Below are positions 23,651 through 31,221 of a DNA stretch of 31,221 bases, piece after piece. Origin of the DNA: CAZEPJ01 sp964514105. Its GTDB lineage: Bacteria > Desulfobacterota > Desulfocorpusculales > Desulfocorpusculum. The position numbers and the translations under genes were made by a program. Under the pieces are notes generated by a model. The model did not search any database. It saw nothing but the letters and a program-made list of their open reading frames with translations, and was not told where the DNA came from. Each line of letters opens with the position of its first letter. Within the stretch, counting starts at the first letter, position 1. The DNA lies in assembly GCA_964514105.1 (NCBI GenBank), contig CAZEPJ010000053.1:1-31221 (forward strand). The letters are read 5' to 3'.

Positions 23651-23974
23651 ATGATGAGCCTGAAGGACCGGATCTCGCAATGGGTCTCCTTCTTTGAGAC
23701 GGAGAACCTCAAGGAGTTCATCCTGGAGCTGGACGAGCGGAGCTTCATGATCCTCGGCATTGCCACGGCGGTCCTGGTGATCGTCTTTCTCATCAAGCGG
23801 TGGATCCGCAGCGCCGTGGCGGTGCTGGCCCTGTGCGCCACCATCGTCCTGCTGCACTTCGCCATCCCCCCCGAAGGGCAGGAGATCAGCTTCGAACAGC
23901 TGGTGGAGCTCTTCGTGGGGGGGGCGGTCATCGTGGGCACCACCATCTACTTCATGTTCATCAAGTCCGACTGA
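23651..23974 (+). CDS. Small three-helix membrane protein of unknown function
   Basis: A 107-residue protein. The N-terminal ~30 residues are amphipathic and charged (LKDRISQWVSFFETENLKEFILELDERS). Three hydrophobic helices follow at about 33-49, 54-72 and 87-104, with an acidic loop before the last. I recognise no family. The start at 23651 or 23654 (two Met codons) is preceded by AGGAGGTGG. It has its own promoter and a terminator candidate, so it looks like a real single gene. Confidence 0.8.
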   Translation: MMSLKDRISQWVSFFETENLKEFILELDERSFMILGIATAVLVIVFLIKRWIRSAVAVLALCATIVLLHFAIPPEGQEISFEQLVELFVGGAVIVGTTIYFMFIKSD

Positions 23975-23997
23975 AGACGGCCGGCGGCGGCCCCCCA

Positions 23998-24019
23998 AAC
24001 GCACCGTGCGGTTTTCGTT
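23998..24019 (+). terminator. Candidate terminator of the small membrane protein gene
   Basis: AACGCAC (23998-24004) pairs with GTGC and GTT (24006-24013, with one bulged G) and runs into TTTTCGTT. A GC hairpin (GGCCG/CGGCC) sits just upstream. Moderate quality. Confidence 0.4.
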
Positions 24020-24028
24020 AGGGGTATC

Positions 24029-24058
24029 TTGACAACGCAAGAGGGGATCTGGTAATAG
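24029..24058 (+). promoter_or_regulatory. Candidate promoter of the liv-ligase operon
   Basis: A perfect TTGACA at 24029-24034, an 18-nt spacer, then TAATAG (24053-24058). Transcription from here would give a leader of about 420 nt before livG. Confidence 0.6.
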
Positions 24059-24275
24059 CTACCGACACAGCCCAGAACGCTTTTCCTGACCCCGAGGTCC
24101 CAGATTGAGTTTCACCTGCAGGGCATGTTCGCGCGCGCAAGGATTCCTTTTCCCGTTCCCCGGCGATTTCCCCCACCTGCCATGCGACGAGTTCCCGCTG
24201 ATGCGACACACGACCGCTTCTGCCCGCAGCCTTTTGCCCGAGGGAGATGGATGCGCAACGCCCGCGCCGACAGAC

Positions 24276-24375
24276 GGGGCGCCTGCGCCCCGGGAGACCA
24301 TCCGGTTATCGGCCGTTCGAGGGGCACTGTCCCTTGCCCGTTGGTCGTAGCGCATCCACCGCCGGGCGGTGGATG
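24276..24375 (+). promoter_or_regulatory. Two strong hairpins in the livG leader
   Basis: GGGGCGC (24276-24282) faces GCGCCCC (24285-24291). CATCCACCGCC (24353-24363) faces GGCGGTGGATG (24365-24375) in an 11-bp perfect stem around one G. No T-run follows either. They may be operators or RNA control elements. I recognise no known riboswitch. Confidence 0.45.
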
Positions 24376-24489
24376 ACGAGAACGGCACCGAGCCCGCGTC
24401 TCGGAGCTGCGGCAGGGCGCGGGGCGGTCTTCATGTCCCGGGACGGGCGGACACCGTCCGCCCGGCGAGCGATCCCAGGAGTTGTCCTC

Positions 24490-25317
24490 ATGGATGCACA
24501 ACCGGCCGTTTCAGCAGGAGGACCCTGGCATCTCCAGGTGGAGGGGATGTCCATCTCCTTCGGGGGGGTCCAGGCCTTGTACGGTGTCTCCTTCAAGGTG
24601 AGAAAGGGGGAAATCTTCTCGGTCATCGGCCCCAACGGGGCGGGCAAGACGGTGACCCTCAACTGCATCAACGGGCTGTACAGACCCCAGAAGGGGCGGA
24701 TCCTCATGGGGGGCGAGGAGATCACCCGGTGGCGCCCGTACCGCCGGGCCGAGGCCGGCCTGTCCAGGACCTTTCAGAAGATCGAGCTCTTCTCGGGGAT
24801 GACGGTCCTGGACAACATCCGGCTGGGTCGGCACATCCATCTCAAGTCCGGGATCCTGAGCGCGTCGTTCTATCTGGGCAGGACGGCCCGGGAGGAGACG
24901 ACCAACCGCGCCTTCATCGAGGAAGAGATCATCGACCTTTTGGAGATCGAACACATCCGGCACAAGGTGGTGGGGATGCTCCCGTACGGACTGCAGAAGC
25001 GGGTGGAGCTGGCCCGGGCTCTGGCGCTCAATCCGAAGATCCTCCTTTTGGACGAGCCCATGGCGGGACTCAACCTGGAGGAGGTGGAAGACATGGCGCG
25101 CTTCATCCTGGACATCAACGAGGAGGAGCGCTGGAAGGTGACCTGCATCCTGGTGGAGCACGACATGGGCGTGGTCATGGACATCTCGGACCGCGTGGCC
25201 GTGCTCAACTTCGGACAGAAGATCGCCGAGGGGTCCCCCAAGGAGGTCCAGCAGAACCCCGAGGTGATCCGGGCCTACCTGGGGGATGTGGAGGATCTGT
25301 ATGCCACACGACGCTGA
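24490..25317 (+). CDS. livG: LivG-type ABC transporter ATPase
   Basis: A 275-residue ATP-binding subunit of a branched-chain amino acid (HAAT) type importer. Walker A is GPNGAGKT (47-54), the signature region reads LPYGLQKRVELARAL (near 164-178) in place of the textbook LSGGQ, and Walker B is ILLLDEPMAGL (near 187). The switch histidine is in LVEHDMGVVMDISDR. The start at 24490 has AGGAG 8 nt upstream; an in-frame extension to 24247 has no support. The stop lies inside the ligase gene, a 17-nt overlap that implies translational coupling. Confidence 0.95.
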   Translation: MDAQPAVSAGGPWHLQVEGMSISFGGVQALYGVSFKVRKGEIFSVIGPNGAGKTVTLNCINGLYRPQKGRILMGGEEITRWRPYRRAEAGLSRTFQKIELFSGMTVLDNIRLGRHIHLKSGILSASFYLGRTAREETTNRAFIEEEIIDLLEIEHIRHKVVGMLPYGLQKRVELARALALNPKILLLDEPMAGLNLEEVEDMARFILDINEEERWKVTCILVEHDMGVVMDISDRVAVLNFGQKIAEGSPKEVQQNPEVIRAYLGDVEDLYATRR

Positions 25318-27244
25318 ACTCGGTGCCGAGATTACCAAGGAGTTGACCCTCCCCAAGCTCTTCCTGCGAAAGTGCAGACAGTACGGGCGCGCAAAGGTGG
25401 CTATGCGGGAGAAGGAATACGGCATCTGGCGGCCCATCACGTGGGACGACTACCTGGAGAACGTCAAGGCCCTGTGCCTGGGCTTCGTGTCCCTGGGGCT
25501 CAAGAAGGGCGACAAGGTGGCCATGATCGGGGACAACCGCCCCCAGGGGCTGTGGGCCGAGATGGCCGCCATGTGCGCCGGAGGGGTGGGGGTGTGGCTC
25601 TTCCAGGACAGCCTCATGGACGAGGTCCAGTACATCGTGGACCACTCCGACGCCCTGTTCCTGGTGGGAGAGGGACAGGAGGAGGCGGACAAGGGGCTCT
25701 CCATCCGGGACAAGTGCCCCAAGCTCAGGCGGATCATCTGGGACGACCCCAAGGGGATGCGCGGGTACGACGACCCCATCCTCATCAGCATGGCCGAGGT
25801 CCAGCGCCTGGGCCGCGAGCTGGACCGCCAGGACCCCCAGCTGTTCGAGTCGCTGGTCGCCCAGGGGCACGGGGACGACGTGTGCCTACTCTTCTACACC
25901 TCCGGTACCACGGCCCAGCCCAAAGGGGCGCTGCTGAGCCACTACAACATGCTCACCATGGGGCAGAACCTCATGCGGGTGGACCCCTGTTACCCCGAGG
26001 ACGACTTCGTGTCGTATCTGCCCTTCGCCTGGATCGGCGAGCAGATGATGTCCCTGTCCGCCGGGCTGCAGGTGGGCTTCACCATCAACTTCCCCGAGGA
26101 GCCCGAGACCGCCCAGGAGAACATCCGGGAGATCGGCCCCCAGACCATGTTTGCCCCCCCCCGGGTGTACGAGCAGATGGTCCGCAACGTACAGGTCAAA
26201 CACCTGGACGCCGGGTGGCTCAAGCGCAGGTGCCACGAGTGGGCCATGAAGACCGGGTACGCCTGGGCCGACTGCCTCTTCGAGAAGAAGCCCGCGGGTC
26301 TGGGGCTGCGGATGGGAAGGGCCATCGCCGAGGCGCTGGTCTTCAAGAAGCTCAAGGACCACCTGGGCCTCTCCCGGATCCGCCACACCTACACCGGCGG
26401 CGCGGCCATGGGCCCGGACCACTTCCGCTTCTTTCACGCCCTGGGGGTCAACCTCAAGCAGATCTACGGCCAGACCGAGATCGCCGGGATCTCCGTCCTG
26501 CACCGGGACGGCGACGTGAAGTTCGACACCGTGGGAAAACCGCTGCCCGAGACCGAGGTGCGCATCACCGAGGAGGACGAGATCATCTCCAAGAGCCCCA
26601 GCGTCTTTCTCGGCTACTACAAGAACCCCGAGGCCACGGAGAAGACCCTCAGAGACGGGTGGCTGTACTCCGGGGACACGGGGTTCATCGACGAGGACGG
26701 CCACCTGGTGGTCTTCGACCGATCCAAGGACATCATGATCCTCAACGACGGGCGCAAGTTTTCCCCCCAGTTCCTGGAGGCCCGCCTCAAGTTCAGCCCG
26801 TACGTGCGGGAGGCCTGGGTCATCGGCCATCAGCTTCCGTACACCGCCTGCGTCATCTGCATCGACTACAACACCGTGGGGAAATGGGCCGAGGAGCGGG
26901 GGCTGCCGTACACGAGCTACTCGGAGCTGTCGCAGAAGCCCCAGGTCTATGAGCTGGTAACCCGGCCCATCATGGAGGTCAACCGCACCCTGCCGGCCTC
27001 GGCCAAGATCCAGAAGTTCCTCAACCTCTACAAGGAGCTCGACGCCGACGACGACGAGCTCACCCGGACCCGGAAGATCCGTCGTGCCTTCGTGGAGGAG
27101 CGCTACAAGGACATCGTCCAGGCCCTGTACAGCGAGGCGGATACGGTCCACATGGACACGAACATCACGTACGAGGACGGCCGGGTGGTGCGCATCGTGG
27201 CCGACATGCGCATCGCCAAAGTCCCACAGGAGGGAGGTCGCTGA
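25301..27244 (+). CDS. AMP-forming acyl-CoA ligase (long-chain fatty acid CoA ligase type)
   Basis: A 647-residue adenylate-forming enzyme that would convert a carboxylic acid, ATP and CoA to acyl-CoA. The AMP-binding P-loop is YTSGTTAQPKGALLSH (near 198), the second motif YGQTEIAG (near 388), and SGDTGFIDEDGHLVVFDRSKD (near 458) carries the conserved aspartate and hinge. Length and the C-terminal TRTRKIRRAF fit the long-chain class, but substrate range (fatty, aromatic, other) cannot be told. The start at 25301 is chosen because GGAGG lies 7 nt upstream. It overlaps livG by 17 nt and its stop overlaps the livH start by one base, so it is an integral part of the transporter operon. Its likely job is to trap imported acid as a CoA ester. 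Confidence 0.93.
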   Translation: MPHDAELGAEITKELTLPKLFLRKCRQYGRAKVAMREKEYGIWRPITWDDYLENVKALCLGFVSLGLKKGDKVAMIGDNRPQGLWAEMAAMCAGGVGVWLFQDSLMDEVQYIVDHSDALFLVGEGQEEADKGLSIRDKCPKLRRIIWDDPKGMRGYDDPILISMAEVQRLGRELDRQDPQLFESLVAQGHGDDVCLLFYTSGTTAQPKGALLSHYNMLTMGQNLMRVDPCYPEDDFVSYLPFAWIGEQMMSLSAGLQVGFTINFPEEPETAQENIREIGPQTMFAPPRVYEQMVRNVQVKHLDAGWLKRRCHEWAMKTGYAWADCLFEKKPAGLGLRMGRAIAEALVFKKLKDHLGLSRIRHTYTGGAAMGPDHFRFFHALGVNLKQIYGQTEIAGISVLHRDGDVKFDTVGKPLPETEVRITEEDEIISKSPSVFLGYYKNPEATEKTLRDGWLYSGDTGFIDEDGHLVVFDRSKDIMILNDGRKFSPQFLEARLKFSPYVREAWVIGHQLPYTACVICIDYNTVGKWAEERGLPYTSYSELSQKPQVYELVTRPIMEVNRTLPASAKIQKFLNLYKELDADDDELTRTRKIRRAFVEERYKDIVQALYSEADTVHMDTNITYEDGRVVRIVADMRIAKVPQEGGR

Positions 27245-28155
27245 TGGAGGTGCTGTTCAATCTCCTGGTCTCGGGGATCATGGTGGGGAGCATCTACGCC
27301 CTGGTGGCCCTGGGCTGGGTGCTCATCTACAAGTGCTCCGGCGTCCTCAACCTGGCCATGGGCGAGCTGACCCTCATCGGGGCCTATGTCTGCCTGTCCC
27401 TGTTCACATGGTTTCAAAGGCCCATCGGCCATGGGACCACGGCCTTCGTGCTTGCCCTGGCCGGGACCCTCGTCGTCGGCGCGGTCCTGGGCCTGCTCAC
27501 CGAACGGGTCTTCCTGCGGAAGATGATCGGGGAGCCCGTGCTCAGCGTCATCATGGTCACAGTGGGGCTTTCGTTCTTCTTCAAAGGGGTGGTGGAGTTC
27601 CTGTGGGGCACGGACACCCGGGTGTTCACCCCGGAGGTCTTCAGCAAGAAGCCCATCCCCATCTGGGGGAGCATCTACGTGGATTCGGTGTATCTCTGGA
27701 GCTTTGTGGCGGCCATCATCCTCCTGCTCATTTTCGTCTCCTTCTTCAAGTACACGCGCTGGGGTCTGGCCATGCAGGCCACGGCCGACGACGAGATGGC
27801 CGCCCTCTCCCTGGGGGTGAGCGCCAAGTACGTGTACGCCCTGGCGTGGGCCATCGCCTTCATGGCTGCTGGCGTGGGGGGGACGCTCCTGGGGAACGTC
27901 AACGGGGTGAACATCTCCGTGGGATACCTGGGTCTCCTGGTGGTGCCGGCGGTGGTCCTGGGCGGCCTGAACTCGGTCCCGGGCGCCATCGTGGGGGGGA
28001 TCATCATCGGCGTCCTCCAGAACCTGGCCGACGGGTACCTGTCCGAGTTCACCCCAGGGGGGGTCAAGGAGGTGGCCCCCCTGGCCTTCATGGTGATCGT
28101 ACTGCTGTTCAAACCGTTCGGCCTGTGGGGCTGGGAACGCATCGAGAGGGTGTAG
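27244..28155 (+). CDS. livH: LivH-type ABC transporter permease
   Basis: A 303-residue inner-membrane permease with about eight hydrophobic segments. The family N-terminus LLVSGIMVGSIYALVALGWVLIYKCSGVLNLAMGE is typical of LivH, as are the cytoplasmic ATPase-coupling segment MQATADDEMAALSLGVSAKYVYALAWAIAF and the later GGLNSVPGAIVGGIIIGVLQN. The ATG shares its A with the stop of the ligase (TGATG), with GGAGG upstream. It pairs with LivM. Confidence 0.95.
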   Translation: MEVLFNLLVSGIMVGSIYALVALGWVLIYKCSGVLNLAMGELTLIGAYVCLSLFTWFQRPIGHGTTAFVLALAGTLVVGAVLGLLTERVFLRKMIGEPVLSVIMVTVGLSFFFKGVVEFLWGTDTRVFTPEVFSKKPIPIWGSIYVDSVYLWSFVAAIILLLIFVSFFKYTRWGLAMQATADDEMAALSLGVSAKYVYALAWAIAFMAAGVGGTLLGNVNGVNISVGYLGLLVVPAVVLGGLNSVPGAIVGGIIIGVLQNLADGYLSEFTPGGVKEVAPLAFMVIVLLFKPFGLWGWERIERV

Positions 28156-28158
28156 ACC

Positions 28159-29325
28159 ATGAGCTTCTTGCCTTGCGGCGTCTATCACGAGCACTACCGG
28201 CAGGACCACGCATGGTGGCAGACGGCCTTCGTCCGGGGCAAAATGGTGGCCCTGGCGGGACTGGTCCTGGTCCTGTTCCCCCACATGGACCTGGTGGCCC
28301 CCAACATGGGCCCATACGTCCTGAGCATCGCCATCGTGCTGTTCTACACCATCATCGCCGCCACTGGGGTGCAGCTCCTCATCGGATACTGCGGCCAAGT
28401 GACCCTGGGCCACGCGGCCTTCGTGGCCGTTGGAGCGTACACCTCGGCCCTGGTGCTCATGCACGGCCCCGAGTGGGCGGCCATGGGGGAAACCGGCGGC
28501 CCGCTCATGGGGATCCTCTCGGCCGTCTGCGCCGGCCTCATGAAGGCCGGGCTCCTGTACCCCGTGGCCATCGTCCTGGCGGGCCTCGTCTCCGGACTCT
28601 GGTCCGTGATCTTCGGGCTCCCTTCGGCCAGGGTCAAAGGCTTCTACCTCATCATGACCAGCATCGCGGCCCAGTGGATCACCGTGGAGTTCTTCATCAC
28701 CCAGTACGTGAGTCAGATCGGGGGGCGGGCCCAGGCCTTCGTGGTCATGCCCGAGCACTTCGCCATCGGTCCCTGGACCGTCGACTCGGACAAAGGGGTC
28801 TATTACCTGGGGGTGATCTTCGTCCTCATCATCACCGCGGCCCTGGCCAACATGCTCCGGTCCAAGCCGGGCCGGGCCTGGATCGCCGTGCGGGACAACG
28901 ACATCGCCGCCGAGGCCATGGGCGTCAACATCGTGTACTACAAGCTACTGGCCTTCTTCGTGGCCGGGGCCATGGGGGGCGTGGCCGGGGTCTTCTGGCT
29001 CAACTTCAACACCATCATCAGCCCCGAGCATTTCCAGTGGTTCTGGTCCCTCTGGTGGGTGGGGGTCATCCTCATCGGGGGAGTGGGGAGCATCCATGGG
29101 ACCATCTTCGGCTCCATGTTCATGGTGCTCATCATGGAAGGGCTCAAGGCCGTCATGAGCCCCCTGGGAGGGGTGTACCCGGAGCTCATGGACAAGTTCC
29201 TGTTCATCAAGGAGGGGCTCTTCGGACTGGCCATCGCCCTGTTTCTCATTTACGAGCCCAACGGGATCTCGTACCGCTGGTGGCAGTTGAAGAACTACTT
29301 CAACCTCTGGCCGTTCTCGTACTAG
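28159..29325 (+). CDS. livM: LivM-type ABC transporter permease with N-terminal extension
   Basis: A 388-residue permease. After a hydrophilic N-terminal extension of about 28 residues (LPCGVYHEHYRQD) come the LivM helices: IIAATGVQLLIGYCGQVTLGHAAFVAVGAYTSALVL, GLPSARVKGFYLIMTSIAAQW, the coupling segment RAWIAVRDNDIAAEAMGVNIVYYKLLAFFVAGAMGG, and GGVGSIHGTIFGSMFM. It starts 3 nt after the livH stop with GAGAGGG upstream. A hydrophilic gap of about 110 nt separates it from livK. Confidence 0.95.
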   Translation: MSFLPCGVYHEHYRQDHAWWQTAFVRGKMVALAGLVLVLFPHMDLVAPNMGPYVLSIAIVLFYTIIAATGVQLLIGYCGQVTLGHAAFVAVGAYTSALVLMHGPEWAAMGETGGPLMGILSAVCAGLMKAGLLYPVAIVLAGLVSGLWSVIFGLPSARVKGFYLIMTSIAAQWITVEFFITQYVSQIGGRAQAFVVMPEHFAIGPWTVDSDKGVYYLGVIFVLIITAALANMLRSKPGRAWIAVRDNDIAAEAMGVNIVYYKLLAFFVAGAMGGVAGVFWLNFNTIISPEHFQWFWSLWWVGVILIGGVGSIHGTIFGSMFMVLIMEGLKAVMSPLGGVYPELMDKFLFIKEGLFGLAIALFLIYEPNGISYRWWQLKNYFNLWPFSY

Positions 29326-29434
29326 GCGGCCGGAGGTCCCGAATCGGCCGGGAAAGGGGGTGAGAACAGGGGACGTCGAGGCGTTGAAAAGAGCGGAGGT
29401 TTTCTGATCATAGAGACTTCTCAGGAGGTGAGGC
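29326..29434 (+). promoter_or_regulatory. Gap before livK with possible internal promoter
   Basis: CGGCCG at 29329-29334 is repeated at 29346-29351, both self-complementary, so a hairpin may form after livM. TTGAAA at 29384-29389 is followed at 18 nt by TCATAG, a weak promoter that could raise expression of the binding protein relative to the permeases. Confidence 0.3.
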
Positions 29435-30691
29435 ATGGACATCCGCAAGGCAAGGTGGTGCGTCTTCATGGCCCTGCTTGTGGTCGGGCTGTCAACGGTC
29501 CCGGCCCGGGGGGCGGAGGAGATCAAGGTCGGGGCCATCATGGACATCACCGGGGCCACGTCGGACGTGGGCAAAGATTACGCCCTGGCCGTCCGGGAGG
29601 CCATCCAGTATGTGAACGACCAGGGAGGGGTGAACGGCAAGCCCATCAAGCTTTTCCTGTATGACTACGGCTATCGCATCCCCGAGGCCATCACCACGTA
29701 CAAGCGCCTCAAGAACTTCGACCGGGTGATCGCCGTCCTGGGATGGGGCACGGGGGACACCGAGGCCCTCTCCCCCATCATCAACAAGGACACCATGCCC
29801 TACGTCTCCGCCTCGTACTCGGCCCATCTCACGGACCCCAAGAAGACGCCGTACAACCTGTTCTTCTCGGCGGACTACTCCACCAATGCCCGTGCCTGCC
29901 TCACGGCCTGGTACGAGGAGGTGTGGAAGAAGGATCCCATGTTCAGGGACCGGGCGGCCAAGGGGGACAGGCCCAAGTTCGTCTGCTTCTATGCCTTCGC
30001 CGTCCCGTACGCCAGCGCCCCCATCAAGGCGATCAAGGATCAGGCCCAGCTCCTGGGCTTCCAGGTTGGAGACGATCAGGACGTGGCCCTCACCGCCCTG
30101 GACACCAAGAGCCAGGTCCTGGCCGCGGCCAGGTTCAAGCCGGACGTCATCTGGCACGGCAACACCACCATGAGCGTCTCCACCGCCATCAAGGACACCT
30201 TCGCCCAGAACCTCGGGGCGTGGCACATCATCAACAACTGGGGCTTCGACGAGAATCTGCCCCGATTGGCCGGCGAGGCCGCCAAGAACACCATCGGGGC
30301 CGCTCCTTGCGCGTTTTTCGGCGAGAACGTCAAGCTCATGGATCAGGTGGTGGCCTACGCCCAGAAGCTCAACCCGGGCGTTCCCAAAGAGCAGCGCCTC
30401 ATCCGATCCACCCAGGCCTGGGGGGCGGTCATGGTCCTCTGGGAGGCCATGAAGCGAGCCGACAAGGCGGGCAAGCTCAACGGCAAGGGGATCATGGAGT
30501 CCTTCGAGACCTTCAAGGACCTGGACATCGGCCTGGGCGCCCCGCCCATCACCTTCACGCCCGGCGACCACCGCCCCACCAGCATCGCCCAGGTCTACAT
30601 ATACAAGGATGCCAAGTTCCAGCAGCTGGCCCTCATTGACATGAAGCAGCGCTGGGCCGACAAGTGGGCCAAGGATTGGTTGGGCTGGTAG
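29435..30691 (+). CDS. livK: LivK-type periplasmic substrate-binding protein
   Basis: A 418-residue binding protein. A signal peptide (MDIRKARWCVFMALLVVGLSTVPARGA) ends near residue 27, and the mature start EEIKVGAIMDITGATSDVGKDYALAVREAIQYVND is the type 1 periplasmic binding fold of the LivK/amide-binding family. The Gly-Trp-Gly-Thr segment (VLGWGTGDTEAL) and YVSASYSAHLTD line the usual cleft. The normal amino-acid-binding Ser-Thr pattern is not obvious, and the ligase partner suggests an acid ligand rather than an amino acid. The ribosome site AGGAGGTGAGG is strong. Confidence 0.94.
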   Translation: MDIRKARWCVFMALLVVGLSTVPARGAEEIKVGAIMDITGATSDVGKDYALAVREAIQYVNDQGGVNGKPIKLFLYDYGYRIPEAITTYKRLKNFDRVIAVLGWGTGDTEALSPIINKDTMPYVSASYSAHLTDPKKTPYNLFFSADYSTNARACLTAWYEEVWKKDPMFRDRAAKGDRPKFVCFYAFAVPYASAPIKAIKDQAQLLGFQVGDDQDVALTALDTKSQVLAAARFKPDVIWHGNTTMSVSTAIKDTFAQNLGAWHIINNWGFDENLPRLAGEAAKNTIGAAPCAFFGENVKLMDQVVAYAQKLNPGVPKEQRLIRSTQAWGAVMVLWEAMKRADKAGKLNGKGIMESFETFKDLDIGLGAPPITFTPGDHRPTSIAQVYIYKDAKFQQLALIDMKQRWADKWAKDWLGW

Positions 30692-30713
30692 TTCGCAGGG
30701 AGGAGGAAGTGGG

Positions 30714-31221
30714 GTGGATCCCGCAGGACCGATCCTTCAGATACACAATATCGAGGTCAAGTACCACGAGGTGATCCTCGTCCTCAAGGGCGTATCCCTC
30801 GATGTGCCCCAGGGGGGGATCGTTGCCCTGTTGGGGGCCAACGGTGCGGGCAAGAGCACGACCCTCAAGGCCATCTCGGGCCTGCTCAAGCACGAGGACG
30901 GCGCGGTGACCGATGGCGCCATCGAGTTCATGGGCCGGCAGATCCACCGCCGGGACCCCGAGGAGATCGCCAAGATGGGGGTCTTCCAGATCATCGAGGG
31001 GCGCCGGGTCTTCGAGCACCTGACCATCGAGGAGAACCTGCGCGTGGGTGGGCACCTGCGGGGCGGGACCGGCGGGCAGTTCAAGGATCGCCTGGAAATG
31101 GTCTATCGCTACTTCCCGCGCCTCAAGGAGAAGCGCGGCATGATCGCCGGGTTCGCCAGCGGCGGGGAGCAGCAGATGACCGTCATCGGCCGGGCCCTCA
31201 TGGCCAGCCCCAGGCTCATGC
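30714..31221 (+). CDS. livF: LivF-type ABC transporter ATPase, 5' part
   Basis: The gene runs off the end of the window after 169 codons. It starts with GTG at 30714, preceded by GGAGGAGG; the other GTG at 30709 is out of frame. Walker A is GANGAGKST (41-49), the Q-loop region reads GVFQIIEGRRVFEHLTIEENL, and the signature FASGGEQQM replaces the usual LSGGEQQM at its first position. It follows livK by 22 nt, completing the five-gene transporter set LivGHMKF. Confidence 0.93.
   Translation, partial: MDPAGPILQIHNIEVKYHEVILVLKGVSLDVPQGGIVALLGANGAGKSTTLKAISGLLKHEDGAVTDGAIEFMGRQIHRRDPEEIAKMGVFQIIEGRRVFEHLTIEENLRVGGHLRGGTGGQFKDRLEMVYRYFPRLKEKRGMIAGFASGGEQQMTVIGRALMASPRLM

Larger units (their letters stand above)
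23975..24489. other. Long non-coding stretch before the liv operon
   Basis: About 515 bp without a supported gene. It holds a terminator candidate, a promoter candidate at 24029-24058 and a leader of about 420 nt with two strong hairpins. Open frames here lack ribosome sites and have no recognisable composition. Confidence 0.6.

Noticed and set aside
27084..29363. 759-codon plus-strand frame over livH and livM
   Set aside because: It is in a different frame from two clear permeases and has a His/Gly/Arg/Pro-rich shadow composition.
1..31221. CRISPR array, integrase or insertion sequence
   Set aside because: No regularly spaced repeats, transposase or integrase motifs, or terminal inverted repeats were seen on either strand.

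Overview
The window is a GC-rich stretch of about 31 kb with one short run of Ns (5503-5512). It reads as a draft contig from an anaerobic, Gram-negative, deltaproteobacterial (Desulfobacterota-like) chromosome. That placement is inference. It rests on the heterodisulfide-reductase gene set with a doubled HdrA, the high GC, a lipobox outer-membrane lipocalin, and the ABC uptake operon with an embedded acyl-CoA ligase. There is no phage module, insertion sequence or CRISPR array.

Layout. Positions 1-2156 (+): an S-adenosylmethionine decarboxylase fused to spermidine synthase, a strong terminator, and a Blc-type lipocalin. Positions 2170-2889 (-): a divergent KptA/Tpt1-fold protein. Positions 2934-3010: an elongator-type tRNA-Met(CAT) with its own consensus promoter, followed by about 500 bp without genes. 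Positions 3549-6357 (-): an operon of a pyridoxamine-phosphate-oxidase-like flavoprotein, a one-repeat GDT1-type cation transporter and an RNB exoribonuclease whose 5' end is cut by the N-run. Positions 6454-7404 (+): a DUF523-DUF1722 protein. Positions 7494-8552 (-): a SAM methyltransferase fused to an Ogr-like zinc finger. Positions 9037-9819 (-): a QueG-like double-cluster Fe-S protein.

Positions 10059-18329 (-) hold the metabolic centrepiece: hdrA, a 1020-residue doubled HdrA, mvhD, an FrhB/FdhB-like flavin/Fe-S subunit, hdrC and hdrB. They appear to be transcribed from a good sigma-70 promoter at 18435-18463 that carries a near-palindrome over its start. Together they look like a soluble flavin-based electron-bifurcating or confurcating complex. 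No hydrogenase or formate dehydrogenase catalytic subunit is in view, so the electron donor is unknown.

Positions 18722-20641 (+): a B12-binding-type radical SAM enzyme. Positions 20677-23484 (-): a GerMN-domain lipid- or membrane-anchored protein upstream of a second-type EF-G. Positions 23651-23974 (+): a three-helix small membrane protein. Positions 24490-31221 (+): livG, a long-chain-type acyl-CoA ligase, livH, livM, livK and the 5' part of livF. The ligase overlaps or abuts its neighbours, so uptake of a carboxylic acid and its CoA activation appear coupled. With the Hdr complex nearby, this fits an anaerobe that imports and oxidises fatty or aromatic acids through CoA esters, though the substrate cannot be read from the sequence.

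The items most worth following are the HdrA/HdrA-HdrA/MvhD/FrhB/HdrC/HdrB complex, the transporter-ligase operon with its long structured leader, the shifted cysteines in the DUF523-DUF1722 protein, and the KptA-like protein that lacks catalytic residues.
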